A stretch of 64,000 nucleotides of DNA from Gordonia mangrovi (GTDB taxonomy: Bacteria; Actinomycetota; Actinomycetes; Mycobacteriales; Mycobacteriaceae). The position numbers and the translations under genes were made by a program. The number at the start of each line of letters is the position of its first letter. Within the stretch, counting starts at the first letter, position 1. Below are positions 18,427 to 29,898 of the stretch, in pieces. The notes below the pieces were generated by a model, which worked only from the letters and a program-made list of their open reading frames with translations, had not been told where the DNA came from and did not search any database. Location of the stretch: NCBI RefSeq assembly GCF_024734075.1, contig NZ_CP102850.1, positions 1 to 64,000 on the forward strand, given 5' to 3'.

Positions 18427-19143
18427 TCAGTCGAGCGGCGGGTGCCAGTTGGGGTCCAACGGATCGAATCGTTGGCGGCGCTGTTCCGGTGATCGATCCG
18501 GGTCACCGTGTTCGTCACCGAGCGTGGATGGCGCGGAAGACGGCGGTGGGGATACCGGGCCCTGTCCCGGCGGAGACGGAAACGATTCCGTCACGGCGGC
18601 GTCGGCTCCGGACCCGCCGTGGCCGGGATCGGACTCGGGCGACGGCGGCGGAGCAGCGGGATATCCACCCACCGACTTCAGGTAGTCGTCGTAGTTGCTG
18701 TCCCGATTCGGCGCCGATTGTTGTTCCGGCTGCGCTGCGGGCACTCCGGGCGCACGACCGTGTCGGCCGCCGGCCGGTGGAACACTCCGTGGCGGCTCTT
18801 CATCGGAGCGACCGACAGACGATCCGTGTGCCGGCTTCGGTCCACCGGGCGCCGACCGTGCCTCGGGCGCGCCGGGGCCATCACCGGCAGACCGATCGCT
18901 CCCGTCCGCGGTCCGCGGGTGCGGATGCGGCTCTGGGCGAGCGTCGGACTCGACGAAATCCGCCAGCGTGGGCTCGTCGTCGGCTCCGCGGCGCCCCTTC
19001 CCGACCACGTCGGCGATCAGGAAGCCCAATCCGGCCAGGCAGACCACGATGCACGAGATCGCCAGCCAGAGGGTGCCGGTGATCAGCCCGAGTACCAGCA
19101 ACACGAACCCCACGAGCGTCGCCGCGAGGGCCAGTGTCAGCAC
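18427..19143 (-). CDS. Membrane protein with long disordered tail, between wag31 and ileS
   Basis: A 238-residue protein starting at GTG 19143, with GGGAGG upstream. Residues 1-46 form two membrane helices separated by a tight turn (LITGTLW). The remaining 190 residues are rich in Pro, Ser, Gly, Asp and Glu and are probably cytoplasmic and disordered. A small conserved-looking block is NYDDYLKSVGGYPA, near residue 150. It occupies the position of M. tuberculosis Rv2144c, just downstream of wag31 (24-base gap), which suggests a role with the polar growth machinery. No function can be read from the sequence. Confidence 0.75.
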   Translation of the reverse strand: MLTLALAATLVGFVLLVLGLITGTLWLAISCIVVCLAGLGFLIADVVGKGRRGADDEPTLADFVESDARPEPHPHPRTADGSDRSAGDGPGAPEARSAPGGPKPAHGSSVGRSDEEPPRSVPPAGGRHGRAPGVPAAQPEQQSAPNRDSNYDDYLKSVGGYPAAPPPSPESDPGHGGSGADAAVTESFPSPPGQGPVSPPPSSAPSTLGDEHGDPDRSPEQRRQRFDPLDPNWHPPLD

Positions 19144-19167
19144 GAGAATCCTCCCGCCTGTCCCCGA

Positions 19168-19998
19168 TTAGCTCGGGGAGTAGCTGGTGAAACCGCCGTT
19201 GCCGGGATCAGAGGAGAACGAGTCGGACCGACCGCCCTCGACCGGTGCGGCACTGCCGCGCTGCTGCAGTTCCTCGAGCTGGGACTCCAGATAGGTCTTC
19301 AGACGGGTCCGGTACTCCCGTTCGAAGGTCTTGAGCTGCTCGATCCGACCCTCGAGGACGGTGCGCTGCTGGTTGATGGTGCCCATGATCTCGCTGTGCT
19401 TGCGCTCGGCGTCGCTCTGCAATGCATCGGCGCGCTCCTGGGCCTGACGGACCTGAGCCTCCGAGCGGGTCTGCGAATCGGCCAGGATCGCCTCGGAACG
19501 CTGCCGGGCGTCCGACAACAGGGCGTCGGCCTTGGACTGCGCCTCGGACACCATCGCGTCGGCCCGTGACCGGGCGTCGGCGACCAGCGAGTCGGCCTCT
19601 TGACGCGACGTGGAGGTCAAGCGGTCGGCGGTGTCCTGAGCCAGCGCCAGGACTCGCGCGGCCCGTACATTCGCATCGTCGTCCTTGAACTCCGGCTGCG
19701 GCGCGGCAGCCGGCGTCTCGGCAGCCGGGGCCGTGGCGAACACCTGGGTCCGCTCTTCGGCCGCCGGTTCGGCAGCCGCGGTCGAATCGGCGGCGGGCGC
19801 CCCCGAGCGAGCGTCGGCGAGGTCGCCCTCGAGTTCCTCGACACGTTGCTTCAGGTCGCCGTTCTCTTCGATGAGCCGCGCCAGTTCGGCCTCGACAAAG
19901 TCGAGGAACTGATCGACTTCATCCTCGTTGTAGCCGCGTTTACCGATAGGCGGTTTGCTGAACGCGACGTTGTGCACATCAGCTGGTGTCAGCCGCAT
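19168..19998 (-). CDS. wag31: Polar growth protein Wag31 / DivIVA
   Basis: A coiled-coil scaffold that marks negatively curved membrane at the poles and directs tip growth. It has 276 residues. The N-terminal DivIVA domain (1-65) starts [33 protein letters not shown], including the membrane-inserting loop and KPP segment. An Ala/Pro/Glu-rich linker (about 70-125) follows, then a long Ala/Gln/Ser-rich coiled coil (about 130-250) and a Ser/Gly-rich tail. The threonine of LTPADV fits the known PknA/B phosphosite region in mycobacteria. The ATG at 19998 follows AGGGGAACC. It lies last in the dcw cluster, with its own upstream region of about 320 bases. Confidence 0.95.
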   Translation of the reverse strand: MRLTPADVHNVAFSKPPIGKRGYNEDEVDQFLDFVEAELARLIEENGDLKQRVEELEGDLADARSGAPAADSTAAAEPAAEERTQVFATAPAAETPAAAPQPEFKDDDANVRAARVLALAQDTADRLTSTSRQEADSLVADARSRADAMVSEAQSKADALLSDARQRSEAILADSQTRSEAQVRQAQERADALQSDAERKHSEIMGTINQQRTVLEGRIEQLKTFEREYRTRLKTYLESQLEELQQRGSAAPVEGGRSDSFSSDPGNGGFTSYSPS

Positions 19999-20317
19999 GT
20001 CGGTTCCCCTCATTTGTCTGTCGAACTGTCTGTATTCGGTTGGCCGGATCAAGCCTGTCTTCAGTTGGCAGCACCACGCGGTCTGCACAAATCTCTGCTG
20101 CAGGCTGTCACTGTTTATTCATACCAGTCCACTGGGTAACTGGCGTCAAATCCTGTCACACGAGAACCGTTCGTAGCAGACGATCGTTGCTGTCTCGCAA
20201 TCGCACGGTCACTCGATGATGACACTCAACGGTAGACCACCGCGGGTCGATGGTCACGAAGTGGTCACGGTTGGCGTGTCGGGAGGACGGGCGGATCGAC
20301 CGTCGAAAGCCGTACGG
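19999..20317. other. 319-base intergenic region upstream of wag31
   Basis: No gene was seen. The segment is less GC-rich than its surroundings, especially 20030-20160, and probably holds the wag31 promoter. On the minus strand TTGACG (20144-20149) and TATGAA (20118-20123) resemble -35 and -10 boxes, but the 20-base spacing is long. No hairpin with a T-run was found. Confidence 0.4.
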
Positions 20318-20638
20318 TCACGCCAGGCCCACCAGTGCCGACGCCGAGCTGCGACTGAGCGAGCTGACCACCTGCATGGCGATGAGCACGACGATCATCA
20401 CGATCATCAGGGACAGATCCAGACGCACCGGGCCGAGCGGGATGGGTGGCAGAACTCGGCGCAGCGCACGGATCGGCGGATCGGTCGCGGTGAACACGAT
20501 CTCGATGACCACGACGGCCAGACCGGTGGGCCGCCACTCACGCGCGAACGACCGGACGAGCTCGACGACGAGTCGCGCGAGCAACAACAGCCAGTAGATG
20601 AACAGCAGGTAGTAGAGAACCTGGAACAGAATCGTCAC
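20318..20638 (-). CDS. YggT family membrane protein
   Basis: A 106-residue integral membrane protein with two hydrophobic segments (about 3-27 and 78-98). Between them is the family motif TDPPIRALRRVLPPIPLGPVRLDLS (about 52-76). The start is GTG 20638. YggT proteins lie beside sepF in actinobacterial and cyanobacterial dcw clusters and are linked to division or chloroplast-type membrane organisation, with no defined activity. It stands 100 bases downstream of sepF and about 320 bases upstream of wag31 (Rv2146c position). Confidence 0.88.
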   Translation of the reverse strand: MTILFQVLYYLLFIYWLLLLARLVVELVRSFAREWRPTGLAVVVIEIVFTATDPPIRALRRVLPPIPLGPVRLDLSLMIVMIVVLIAMQVVSSLSRSSASALVGLA

Positions 20639-20738
20639 GTCTCAAGGTTGCCTGATATGTCGCGCCTGTGCCGCAACCCCCCGGTCAGCGGCGCCGACGG
20701 TGGTCGGGGTCGAGGGCACGGTGGGGCGAGATCGGGGG

Positions 20739-21476
20739 TCAGGCGTGGTTGTAGAAGCCGGTCTCGGCGATCTTGCGGCGGTCCTCCGGCGAGACGTCGA
20801 TGTCCGCGGGCGAGAGCAAGAACACCTTGGTGGCGACCTTGTCGAAGGAACCCCGCAGCGCGAAGGCCAGGCCGGCGGCGAAGTCGACGAGGCGCTTGGC
20901 GTCGTCGTTGCTCATGTCGACGAGATCCATGATCACCGGGTTGCCGTCACGGAAGCGCTCACCGATCGTGCGGGCCTCACCGTAGTCCGACGGCCGCAGC
21001 GTGGTGATCTTGTGCAGCGGACCGTCGGCGAAGACACGTTCGAGCTCGGCGCGCTGATCGGTGCCCCCACCCGACCGCACGGCACCCGCGGCGCGCATAC
21101 CCGAGCGCTGCAACGGTTCGAGCCGGTGCGGGGCACGCATACGTTCGATCGACTCTCCGCCATGACGCCCCCCGGCGTAGGCGTACTCCGGAACCGGCTC
21201 GAAGCCCGCGTCGTAACCGTTGGGGTCGTAGCCGGCAGGCACGAAGGCCTGCGGTTCGAACTCCCCGGGGAAACGTCGGTCGTCGACATAGGCGAAGTCG
21301 GCGTCGCGGGGCCCCTCACGGAAACCCGGTTCGCGATAGCCGCCATCGCCGTAGTAGTCGTCACGGTAGGAGCGCCCTCCGCGCGCCGGCCCGCCCGGCT
21401 CCTCCAGGTAGTCGTCCTCGTAGTCACTCGGAGGCACCATGCCGAAATACGCCTTGAACTTCTGCATCGTGGTCAT
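20739..21476 (-). CDS. sepF: Cell division protein SepF
   Basis: It tethers FtsZ to the membrane in bacteria that lack FtsA and ZipA. The 245 residues open with the amphipathic membrane-binding helix MQKFKAYFGMV. An unusually Tyr/Asp/Gly/Arg-rich linker (about 17-135) follows. The C-terminal SepF domain (about 150-240) contains LRPSDYGEARTIGERFRDGNPVIMDLVDMSNDDAKRLVDFAAGLAFALRG. Start at ATG 21476; the second ATG, three codons on, is also possible. Its place between yggS and yggT is typical. Confidence 0.95.
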   Translation of the reverse strand: MTTMQKFKAYFGMVPPSDYEDDYLEEPGGPARGGRSYRDDYYGDGGYREPGFREGPRDADFAYVDDRRFPGEFEPQAFVPAGYDPNGYDAGFEPVPEYAYAGGRHGGESIERMRAPHRLEPLQRSGMRAAGAVRSGGGTDQRAELERVFADGPLHKITTLRPSDYGEARTIGERFRDGNPVIMDLVDMSNDDAKRLVDFAAGLAFALRGSFDKVATKVFLLSPADIDVSPEDRRKIAETGFYNHA

Positions 21477-21569
21477 AGCTGGCCTCTCTGTTGTCCAACG
21501 CTGCCGGGGAGCAGTGCAGTGGTGCAGTTGTTGATCTTGATTTCGTTGGTTCTCATGTGACCAATGTGA

Positions 21570-22331
21570 TTACTGAGAGACTAGCGGGCGCCGTCCCATG
21601 ATCGCGGTACCGACACGCACGCACGTCGATCCGTGCGCGACCGCTTCCTCGAGATCGCCCGACATGCCGGCGGAGAGCTCCCGGGCGTCGGGATGGTCGA
21701 CCAGGAAGTCGGTGTGGATCTGCTGCGCACGGGCCATCCACTGCTCCGCCGCACCCTCGACCGGCGCGATGGCCATCAGCCCGCGCAGGGCCAGCCCGCC
21801 CGCGCCCCGGACATGTTCGGCGAGGGCGGGCAGGTCCTCGACCGTCACACCCCCGCGCTGCGGGTCACCGTCAAGACTCACCTGCAGCAGTATGTGCAGA
21901 TCCGCACTGCGCGTCCCGGCATCGAGGGCCGCCTCGGCGCCCGCCGACAAGGCGTCGACGACCTTGGCGCGATCGACCGAGTGGACGGTCCGAGCCCACC
22001 GCGCAACGGATTTCGCCTTCTTCGACTGGACACTGCCGATCATGTCGAACTCGGCGGCGGCGACGGCGGCATCGTCGGCTCCGCCGGTGCGGATCTCGTC
22101 GATCTTGCGACTCGCCTCGGGCTCGCGGGACTCGCCGAAGGTCCGCACGCCCAGGTCGATCAGGTGGCGCACATCGACGGCCGGAAAGAATTTCGTCACC
22201 ACCAGCAATTCCACGTCACCGCGGCTGCGCCCGGCAGCCGTCACCGCGGCGTCGAGTCGCTCGCGGGCGGCCGCATAGCCGCGCGCGAGTTCCGCGCGAC
22301 GCGCGACGCCGGGCGACTCAGATCCGCTCAT
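21570..22331 (-). CDS. yggS: PLP homeostasis protein YggS family
   Basis: A single-domain alanine-racemase-barrel protein that binds pyridoxal phosphate and balances vitamin B6 pools. It has 253 residues. Lys47 in LLVVTKFFP is the Schiff-base lysine. Other family blocks are FGESREPEA, FDMIGSVQSKKAK (the usual HFIGxLQxNK region, with His replaced by Met), ALRGLMAIAP and LSAGMSGDLEEAVAHGSTCVRVGTAIMG. The first 14 bases overlap the 3' end of pgeF, so the two are co-translated. Confidence 0.93.
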   Translation of the reverse strand: MSGSESPGVARRAELARGYAAARERLDAAVTAAGRSRGDVELLVVTKFFPAVDVRHLIDLGVRTFGESREPEASRKIDEIRTGGADDAAVAAAEFDMIGSVQSKKAKSVARWARTVHSVDRAKVVDALSAGAEAALDAGTRSADLHILLQVSLDGDPQRGGVTVEDLPALAEHVRGAGGLALRGLMAIAPVEGAAEQWMARAQQIHTDFLVDHPDARELSAGMSGDLEEAVAHGSTCVRVGTAIMGRRPLVSQ

Positions 22332-23052
22332 CGCCGGCCTCGGGCGCGGCCGGATCGATCCAGATCACCGAGGCCAGCCGACCGGTGGGGGCGCCTCGAC
22401 GATGACTGAAGAGTTCCGGGTCCTCGATGGTGCACCGCGGATCGGCGGCGACGGCGGCCACGCCGGCCGCGAGCAACTGCCGTCGCAGGCCCGCCCGCAG
22501 ATCCAGTCCGGCGGTTCCCTGCTCGGTCACGCAGGCGCTGCCCGGGAGATGCTCCTCGACGTCACGCTGCATATGTGACGGCACCTCGTAGTGTCGTCCG
22601 CTGGCAGCCGGTCCGAGCAGAGCACCCATCCGTTCGGGCCGGGCACCGAGTCGGATCATCTCGCGCAGTGTCGCGGGCACGATCCCGACCCGGGCGCCGA
22701 CGCGTCCGGCATGTACTCCGGCGATCACTCCCGCCTCGTCGTCGGAGAGCAGCACCGGCACACAATCGGCCGACAGCACGGCCAGCGCCAGATCCGGCTC
22801 GGTGGTCACGAGGGCATCGGTCGCCGGCACCGGCCCATCGACCGGCCCGGTCACCACCGTGACGTTGCGACTGTGGATCTGCTCCATCCAGACGATCCGC
22901 GACGATGGCAGGCCGATCTGGTCGGCCAGCCGATCTCGGTTGGCCGACACGGCCTTCGGATCGTCGCCCACATGATCGCCGAGGTTGAACGAGTCGTAGG
23001 GCGCCACCGAGACGCCGCCGGAGCGACCGGTGACCACGCGGCGTACCCGCAC
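22318..23052 (-). CDS. pgeF: Peptidoglycan editing factor PgeF (YfiH/laccase-domain family)
   Basis: A purine-nucleoside-type hydrolase also reported to remove misplaced L-Ser from UDP-MurNAc peptides. The 244 residues contain the Zn-site motifs HSRNV (about 60), LSADCVPVLL (about 94-103, with the catalytic Cys) and GVHAGRVGAR (about 113-122). The last replaces the usual HAGWRG. ALLGPAASGRHYEV is also present. The GTG at 23052 lies 8 bases after the ftsZ stop. It overlaps yggS, as in most actinobacterial dcw clusters (Rv2149c position). Confidence 0.9.
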   Translation of the reverse strand: MRVRRVVTGRSGGVSVAPYDSFNLGDHVGDDPKAVSANRDRLADQIGLPSSRIVWMEQIHSRNVTVVTGPVDGPVPATDALVTTEPDLALAVLSADCVPVLLSDDEAGVIAGVHAGRVGARVGIVPATLREMIRLGARPERMGALLGPAASGRHYEVPSHMQRDVEEHLPGSACVTEQGTAGLDLRAGLRRQLLAAGVAAVAADPRCTIEDPELFSHRRGAPTGRLASVIWIDPAAPEAGDERI

Positions 23053-23060
23053 GGAACGGC

Positions 23061-24233
<1,173 letters not shown>

Positions 24234-24259
24234 GTGCCCGCCTTCCTCGTTCGATCCGA

Positions 24260-24290
24260 AACTCTAAACCTGAACCATAGATTTAGAGTT
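24260..24290. promoter_or_regulatory. Inverted repeat in the ftsZ leader
   Basis: AACTCTAAA (24260-24268) and TTTAGAGTT (24282-24290) are perfect 9-base arms around 13 bases, in a strikingly AT-rich patch 27-57 bases upstream of the ftsZ ATG. It could be an operator or a leader hairpin close to the ribosome site. It is too far from a T-run to be a terminator for ftsQ. Confidence 0.55.
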
Positions 24291-24506
24291 ATGTCAAGTA
24301 GTTGGATGTTGGGGATGACGCTAGGCATCCGATGGCCGGGCCGCCAGCAAGCGCGCGGCGTGTCGCGAAGTTGGCGCACATTTTTCGATGCACGTGCCGC
24401 GCAGTGACCCACGATCGGTTCGTCCGCCCGGTGTGCGATCCTCCCCCGGCAGCTTCCGGGGGACCTTGACACAGCAGGAGGAAGAACTCGCGACCGGGTC
24501 GCGGAA

Positions 24507-25226
24507 TCACTTGACGGCCGGGAACTCCGGACTCGACACGTTGTAGGTGGAGGCCGGCCGCGTCAGGATCGCGTTGAGGGTGCGGGCCTTCTCCGCGCCC
24601 CGCTCGCTGTCGCCCCACACGACTGTCTTGTCACCCTTCAACGTGAACTGGATGTCGACCGGTGACGAGGCGGAGACGGCGACGAGCTGACTCGAGATGG
24701 ATTCCGGGAGTTGGTGCACCGCACCCAACGCCGCGACCGTCGTGGGATCGCCGGGCCCGGGATTGGGGGTGTTGAACTCCGGCAGGGCGGCGATCTCGGG
24801 TGGTACCCCGGTCGAGGTGTCGTAGGTGAGGTATCCGACGCCGGAACGGTCGAGCACGTGGACCTTCTGGCCGTCGGTCACCTTCACCACCGGTTGGCGC
24901 TCGACCACGGTGATGGTCAACGACGACGGATAGCTGCGCTGCACCCGCACCGACTCGATGGACGGGATCGCCGCGATGCGCTGCGCCACCGCCTGGGTGT
25001 CGACCTGCAGCAGCGGCGTGCCGTCGGCGACGTCGGCGGCACCCACGATCTGATCGGTGGGCACGCTCTCATTCGCCCGGACGTCGGTGGAGCGAACAGC
25101 CATCAGCGGCGTGTAGTAGGCAATCAGTCCGAGCCCCACCACCAGCATGATCACCGCGAGCGTGCCGAGCAGTAGCCGTGACCGGCGCGGAGTACGGCCG
25201 ATCCGTGCACGTCCGGGACGGGTCAT
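24507..25226 (-). CDS. ftsQ: Cell division protein FtsQ
   Basis: A bitopic divisome protein linking FtsL and FtsB-type proteins to FtsW and FtsI. It has 239 residues. A basic cytoplasmic tail (1-18) precedes one membrane helix (about 19-39). The extracytoplasmic POTRA domain (about 42-115) has [28 protein letters not shown], and the beta domain with ERQPVV and VHVLDRSGV follows. Its ATG overlaps the murC stop by 4 bases (ATGA). It is followed by 273 bases before ftsZ. Confidence 0.93.
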   Translation of the reverse strand: MTRPGRARIGRTPRRSRLLLGTLAVIMLVVGLGLIAYYTPLMAVRSTDVRANESVPTDQIVGAADVADGTPLLQVDTQAVAQRIAAIPSIESVRVQRSYPSSLTITVVERQPVVKVTDGQKVHVLDRSGVGYLTYDTSTGVPPEIAALPEFNTPNPGPGDPTTVAALGAVHQLPESISSQLVAVSASSPVDIQFTLKGDKTVVWGDSERGAEKARTLNAILTRPASTYNVSSPEFPAVK

Positions 25227-26857
25227 GGCTGGGTTCCCGCGGTGTCGGCCGTGGCCGGCCCGCGCCGTTCGGTTCCGGACGACGAGGTGGGCCCCTGCGA
25301 CGTGGTCCCCGGCACCGAGCCGTCACCGTCCGACCCACCAGTCTCACTCACCCGACGCAGTTCTGCGAGGATCTCGGGGCCCTGCATGGTGATGTCACCG
25401 GCACCGAGCGTCAGCACCACGTCGCCCGGTCGCGCACGTTCCACGACAAGTCGCGCCAACGTCGAGAGATCGGGCACGAAGATCACCGGTCGGGTGACCC
25501 GATCGGCGATGGTCGCACCGCTGACGCCGGGGATCGGTTCCTCGCGGGCGCCGTAGACGTCGGCGATCACCACCTCATCCGCCAGATCGAGTGCGGCGGC
25601 GAATTGATCGGCGAATTCGGCTGTGCGCGAGTAGAGGTGTGGCTGAAAGACCGCGATCACCCGGCCGGCGTCGGCGTCGGCCGATGCGGACACCGGGTCG
25701 GCCCCACTCTCGACGGCCTGACGCGCCGCGGTCAGCACCGCGTGCACCTCGGTCGGGTGATGTGCATAGTCGTCGTACACCGCGACGCCGCCGGCGCGCC
25801 CGCGAAGCTCGAATCGCCGATGCACCCCGCTGAACGCGGCCACCCCGTCGATCACCGACGACAGTGCGGCGCCGATCACGGTGCCGGCGACGGTCGCGCC
25901 GATGCAGTTGAGCGCCATGTGGTGTCCGGGCAGCGTCAGCTGCATCTCCCGCTCGACGGCGGGCTCGACGACGGGCCGACCGAAACGCACCCGGGCCACA
26001 CCGCCGGCACCGCGCGGGGCCCACGACAGCAGGGCGGCGACGTTCGGCACGGACGGGGCGAGCGTGGCATGGCGTCCCTCGCCATAGCCGAGCACGGCGA
26101 CCCCGCGCTCGGCGAGCGCTTCGGCACATCGTCCGGCGAAAGCGGCCGCACCCTCGTCGTCGAGGCACACGACCAGCGTGCCACCCGGCCGGACCTTCTC
26201 GGCGAAGTCGTCGAAAACCTGCACATAGGCTTCCCGGGTCCCGAAGAAGTCGAGATGATCCGCCTCGATGTTGGTGACCACCGCGACATCCGGCGCGTAC
26301 TCGAGCAGTGATCCGTCACTCTCGTCGGCCTCGGCGACAAAGATCGGCCCGCTGCCGTGGTGCGCGTTGGTGCCCGATTCGTTCAGTTCGCCGCCCACGG
26401 CGAAGGACGGGTCCAGACCGCAGTGCTGCAGCGCCACCACCGCGATCGACGTGGTGGAGGTCTTACCGTGCGTGCCGGCGACCAACAGCGTCCGATAGCC
26501 GACCATCAACTCCGCGAGCACATGCGGCCGCAGCAACACCGGGATGCCGCGCGAACGCGCCGCGACGAGCTCCGGATTGGTCTTCGGGATTGCGGCATGG
26601 GTGGTGACCACCACGGTGGGGCCGCCCGGTAGCTGATCGAGCGCCGACGGGTCGTGTCCGACCTGAATGCGAGCTCCGCGGGTACGCAGCGCGAGTATCC
26701 CGCGGCTGTTCTTCGCGTCGGACCCCGACACCTGACCGCCGCGAGCGAGCAGAATCCGGGCCAGCCCGCTCATCCCGGCGCCGCCGATACCGACCATGTG
26801 CACCCGGCGCAGTTGCTCGGGCAGGTCGCCGACGGGTGCGGTCGGTCCGCTGCTCAT
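25223..26857 (-). CDS. murC: UDP-N-acetylmuramate--L-alanine ligase
   Basis: It adds L-Ala to UDP-MurNAc with ATP. From ATG 26857 it has 544 residues. The N-terminal Rossmann domain has [18 protein letters not shown] (19-36). The ATP loop is GTHGKT at 128-133, with EADESDGS and [11 protein letters not shown] further on. The C-terminal domain has [11 protein letters not shown] and FQPHLYSRT. The last 45 or so residues are a Ser/Gly/Thr-rich tail beyond the usual end, as in other mycolata. An in-frame extension upstream to 27040 lacks family residues and was not used. Translationally coupled to ftsQ. Confidence 0.95.
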   Translation of the reverse strand: MSSGPTAPVGDLPEQLRRVHMVGIGGAGMSGLARILLARGGQVSGSDAKNSRGILALRTRGARIQVGHDPSALDQLPGGPTVVVTTHAAIPKTNPELVAARSRGIPVLLRPHVLAELMVGYRTLLVAGTHGKTSTTSIAVVALQHCGLDPSFAVGGELNESGTNAHHGSGPIFVAEADESDGSLLEYAPDVAVVTNIEADHLDFFGTREAYVQVFDDFAEKVRPGGTLVVCLDDEGAAAFAGRCAEALAERGVAVLGYGEGRHATLAPSVPNVAALLSWAPRGAGGVARVRFGRPVVEPAVEREMQLTLPGHHMALNCIGATVAGTVIGAALSSVIDGVAAFSGVHRRFELRGRAGGVAVYDDYAHHPTEVHAVLTAARQAVESGADPVSASADADAGRVIAVFQPHLYSRTAEFADQFAAALDLADEVVIADVYGAREEPIPGVSGATIADRVTRPVIFVPDLSTLARLVVERARPGDVVLTLGAGDITMQGPEILAELRRVSETGGSDGDGSVPGTTSQGPTSSSGTERRGPATADTAGTQP

Positions 26858-26921
26858 CGTGTCACCTCCCGGGCGGTGTACCGGCGGTAGCCGCCGGTCG
26901 CGTCCTGTCGTACGCCCATTG

Positions 26922-28121
26922 TCACCGCTCGACGCTCGATCCGGGCGAGCGAAACGCGGTCCGCAGCCGCGCCCGGTAGGAACCGGAACGGCGTTCGGCG
27001 GCGAGCTCGAGTGCCGCCGTCGCGACCGCGTCGGCCGCACCTCGGTGACCGGTCCGCCCGGCCGCGGTCGACATCCGGTCGAGCCGGTCGGCGTCGGCGA
27101 GCAGGGCGGGCACCTCGCGGGCCACCCAGTCGGCGGTCAACTCGGCGTCGTCGACCATGACGCCGCCACCGCCTTCGACCACCGGCAGCGCGTTGAGTCG
27201 CTGTTCCCCGTTGCCGTGCGGCAACGGGACATAGACTGCAGGCAGCCCGGTCGCCGAGATCTCCGCGACGGTCATGGCACCGGAACGGCAGATCACCAGG
27301 TCGGCCGCGGCATAGGCGAGGTCCATCCGCTTGAGGTAACCCACTCCCCGATACGGCGGTGCCCCCGGCGGCGAGACCGGGGAAATGGAGTTCTTGGGGC
27401 CATAGGCGTGCAGCACGCCGATACCGGCGTCACCGAGCGCACCGGCCGCACCGGCGACCGCCTCGTTGAGCCGCTGCGCCCCCTGCGACCCGCCGAAGAC
27501 GAGCAGCGTCGGGGCATCCTCGTCCAGACCGAAGTAGTGCCGGGCCTTGGCACGCAGTTCGGGCCGATCGAGTTCGGTGATGACCCCGCGTACCGGGATG
27601 CCGACCACCTCGGCCTCGAGACCGGAACCGGCGACCGCGGCCATCACCCGATCGGCGAACCGGGCGCCCACCTTGTTGGCGATTCCGGCACTGGCGTTGG
27701 CCTCGTGGATGATGATCGGCAATCGGCTGCGGGCCCGCACCCGCATGCGGGCCGCCAGATATGCGGGCAACGACACGTATCCGCCGAATCCGATCACCAC
27801 GTCGGCACCGACGGCGGCCAGCACCGAACGGGTAGTCGACACCGCGCCGACCAGTCGGGCGGGCGTCTTGGCCAACTCCATGCCGGGTTTGCGGGGCAAC
27901 GGCACCGGTGGGATGAGTTCGAGCTGGTAGCCGCGTTCGGGGACCAGCGTGGTCTCCAGGCCGCGGGTGGTTCCCAGTGCCGTCACCTGTGCGGTGGGGT
28001 CCAGACGGGTCACCGCGTCTGCCACGGCGAGCGCAGGTTCGATGTGACCGGCGGTGCCGCCTCCGGCCACGACCACCGACAGCGGTCGATCCGACCGCGA
28101 CCCACCTCGCTCAGCACTCAC
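26922..28121 (-). CDS. murG: UDP-GlcNAc:lipid I N-acetylglucosaminyltransferase
   Basis: A membrane-associated GT28 glycosyltransferase that makes lipid II. It has 399 residues. The N-terminal loop is [20 protein letters not shown] (16-35). [14 protein letters not shown] is near residue 110. [14 protein letters not shown] (about 215) and [32 protein letters not shown] (about 297-328) form the UDP-GlcNAc site. The usual HxxxQ...N acceptor region is present as [10 protein letters not shown]. Start at GTG 28121, 100 bases after ftsW. Confidence 0.96.
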   Translation of the reverse strand: MSAERGGSRSDRPLSVVVAGGGTAGHIEPALAVADAVTRLDPTAQVTALGTTRGLETTLVPERGYQLELIPPVPLPRKPGMELAKTPARLVGAVSTTRSVLAAVGADVVIGFGGYVSLPAYLAARMRVRARSRLPIIIHEANASAGIANKVGARFADRVMAAVAGSGLEAEVVGIPVRGVITELDRPELRAKARHYFGLDEDAPTLLVFGGSQGAQRLNEAVAGAAGALGDAGIGVLHAYGPKNSISPVSPPGAPPYRGVGYLKRMDLAYAAADLVICRSGAMTVAEISATGLPAVYVPLPHGNGEQRLNALPVVEGGGGVMVDDAELTADWVAREVPALLADADRLDRMSTAAGRTGHRGAADAVATAALELAAERRSGSYRARLRTAFRSPGSSVER

Positions 28122-28221
28122 CGCTGCACTACTCCATTCTCGCCCGCTGGTGTTCCCGCGGAGGTGATGTCACCGCGGTTCGTCCTGCCGCCGCACTCCG
28201 GTGGACGGCTCCCGACCGGCG

Positions 28222-29898
28222 TCAGCGCCGCGCGCCGGGGGCACGTCCGGTCGATGTCCACGGCCTGCTCGATCCCGACCACCTGCCCCGATCGGTGGTC
28301 GCGGTGGCACCGTCGGGTCCCCCACGGTTCGAACTGCCTCGCGTGCGCGATGCGGCCGATGCGCTATCACCGCTCCCGCGGCTGCCGGAATACCCCGTAC
28401 GGTAGTCGACCCGGACGGCCGAGGTGCGCGGTGCCCGGCTGCGCCCGGCCGAGCGCCGGCCGGACGGTGAACTCTGCTCGCGCGCGCCACCGGGCCGCAG
28501 GCGCGAGAAGACCGACGGCCCCGCCGGCGGTGTGGCGGTCCGCCGAGCCCGGTCGGGCCGCTGCCGATCGAGTCGGTCCCGCAGCGCGTCGGCCCGGCTG
28601 GGCCGGTACGGCACCGGCGCGGGCAGCCGGAGCCAACGCCCGAATCGGCCGCGATCGCCGCCGACCAGCGCGGCCACCGCCTCGGGCTCATGGCGCGCGG
28701 CGTTGGCCAGGAGCCCGAGCATCGCGAGCACGGTCAATGTCGACGTACCGCCCGCCGAGAGCAGGGGCAACTGGATACCGGTCACCGGCAGCAGGCCGAC
28801 GACGTAGCCGATGTTGATGAACGCCTGCGCGGTGATCAACACCGTCACGGTGGCCGTCATCAGTCGCAGGAACGGATCGACCGAGCGCGCGGCGATCCGG
28901 AAGCCGATGAAGGCCAGGATCGCGAACAGCAGCACCACCAGCAGCCCGCCGACCAGCCCGAGTTCCTCACCGATGATCGCGAAGATGAAGTCGTTGTGGG
29001 CGTTGGGCAGATAGTTCCATTTGGCGCTGCTCTGTCCGAGACCGACACCGAACACTCCGCCGTTGGCCAGCGCGAAGGTCGCCTGGCGGGCCTGGTATCC
29101 GGCGCCCTGGGGATCATCGATGCTGCCCAGGAAGCTCATCACACGTTGCGACCGGTAACCCTCGACGAGGGCGAGCACCACGGCCATCACGGTGCCGACC
29201 GCGGCGAACGAGAGGAAGACCTTGACCGGCAGACCGGCGAACCACAGCAGGGCGCCCACGATGATGGCGATCGTGATCGTGGTGGACAGGTTGGGCTCCA
29301 GCACGATCAACACGCAGATCAGGATCGAGACCGGCAACAACGGGATGAGCAGTTCCTTCAGCGACGCGTTCTCCCGACGCCGGGACGCGAGCAGGTGCGC
29401 ACCCCACACGCACAGTGCCACCTTCACCAGCTCGGACGGCTGCACCGACAGGCCGCCCACGACGAACCAGCGGCGGGCACCCTGACTCAATGTGCCGATT
29501 CCCGGCACCAGCACCAAGGCGAGCAGGATGGTGGTGACGACGATCAGCGGCGCCGCGACCCGCCGCAGCAGCCGGACCGGCAGCCGCAGCATCACGTAGA
29601 AGCCGCACAGGCCGAGCAGCGCGAAGATCACCTGTGTCGCGAACAGGCCGTAAGCCGATCCCTCTTTGGAGTATCCCTCCACCGACGATGCCGACAGCAC
29701 CATCACCAGACCGAAGACGGTCAGCAGGAAGGCGATGGTCAGGATCAGGTGATACGACGCGAGAGGCCGCGACAGCAGGTTGCGGACCGCCTCGACGACC
29801 GCGGCCGGCCAGGAACCGCCGGACGACGATCGGGAGCCGGATCGCGCGTCGGGCTCGCTGCGACCGGCCGACGACGCCGGCTCGGTCGGCGCGCTCAT
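28222..29898 (-). CDS. ftsW: Lipid II polymerase / division protein FtsW (SEDS family)
   Basis: The septal peptidoglycan glycosyltransferase. It has 558 residues. About 45 cytoplasmic residues precede ten membrane helices (about 48-425). The SEDS signature is visible: [19 protein letters not shown] near 146-164 and [19 protein letters not shown] near 300-318. [15 protein letters not shown] follows near 385. A basic, Pro/Arg/Ser-rich cytoplasmic tail of about 130 residues follows. The ATG overlaps the murD stop by 4 bases. Confidence 0.96.
   Translation of the reverse strand: MSAPTEPASSAGRSEPDARSGSRSSSGGSWPAAVVEAVRNLLSRPLASYHLILTIAFLLTVFGLVMVLSASSVEGYSKEGSAYGLFATQVIFALLGLCGFYVMLRLPVRLLRRVAAPLIVVTTILLALVLVPGIGTLSQGARRWFVVGGLSVQPSELVKVALCVWGAHLLASRRRENASLKELLIPLLPVSILICVLIVLEPNLSTTITIAIIVGALLWFAGLPVKVFLSFAAVGTVMAVVLALVEGYRSQRVMSFLGSIDDPQGAGYQARQATFALANGGVFGVGLGQSSAKWNYLPNAHNDFIFAIIGEELGLVGGLLVVLLFAILAFIGFRIAARSVDPFLRLMTATVTVLITAQAFINIGYVVGLLPVTGIQLPLLSAGGTSTLTVLAMLGLLANAARHEPEAVAALVGGDRGRFGRWLRLPAPVPYRPSRADALRDRLDRQRPDRARRTATPPAGPSVFSRLRPGGAREQSSPSGRRSAGRSRAPRTSAVRVDYRTGYSGSRGSGDSASAASRTRGSSNRGGPDGATATTDRGRWSGSSRPWTSTGRAPGARR

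Noticed and set aside
26858..27040. N-terminal extension of murC to 27040
   Set aside because: The extra residues do not match any MurC family member and would overlap murG. The ATG at 26857 starts just before the conserved Rossmann motif.
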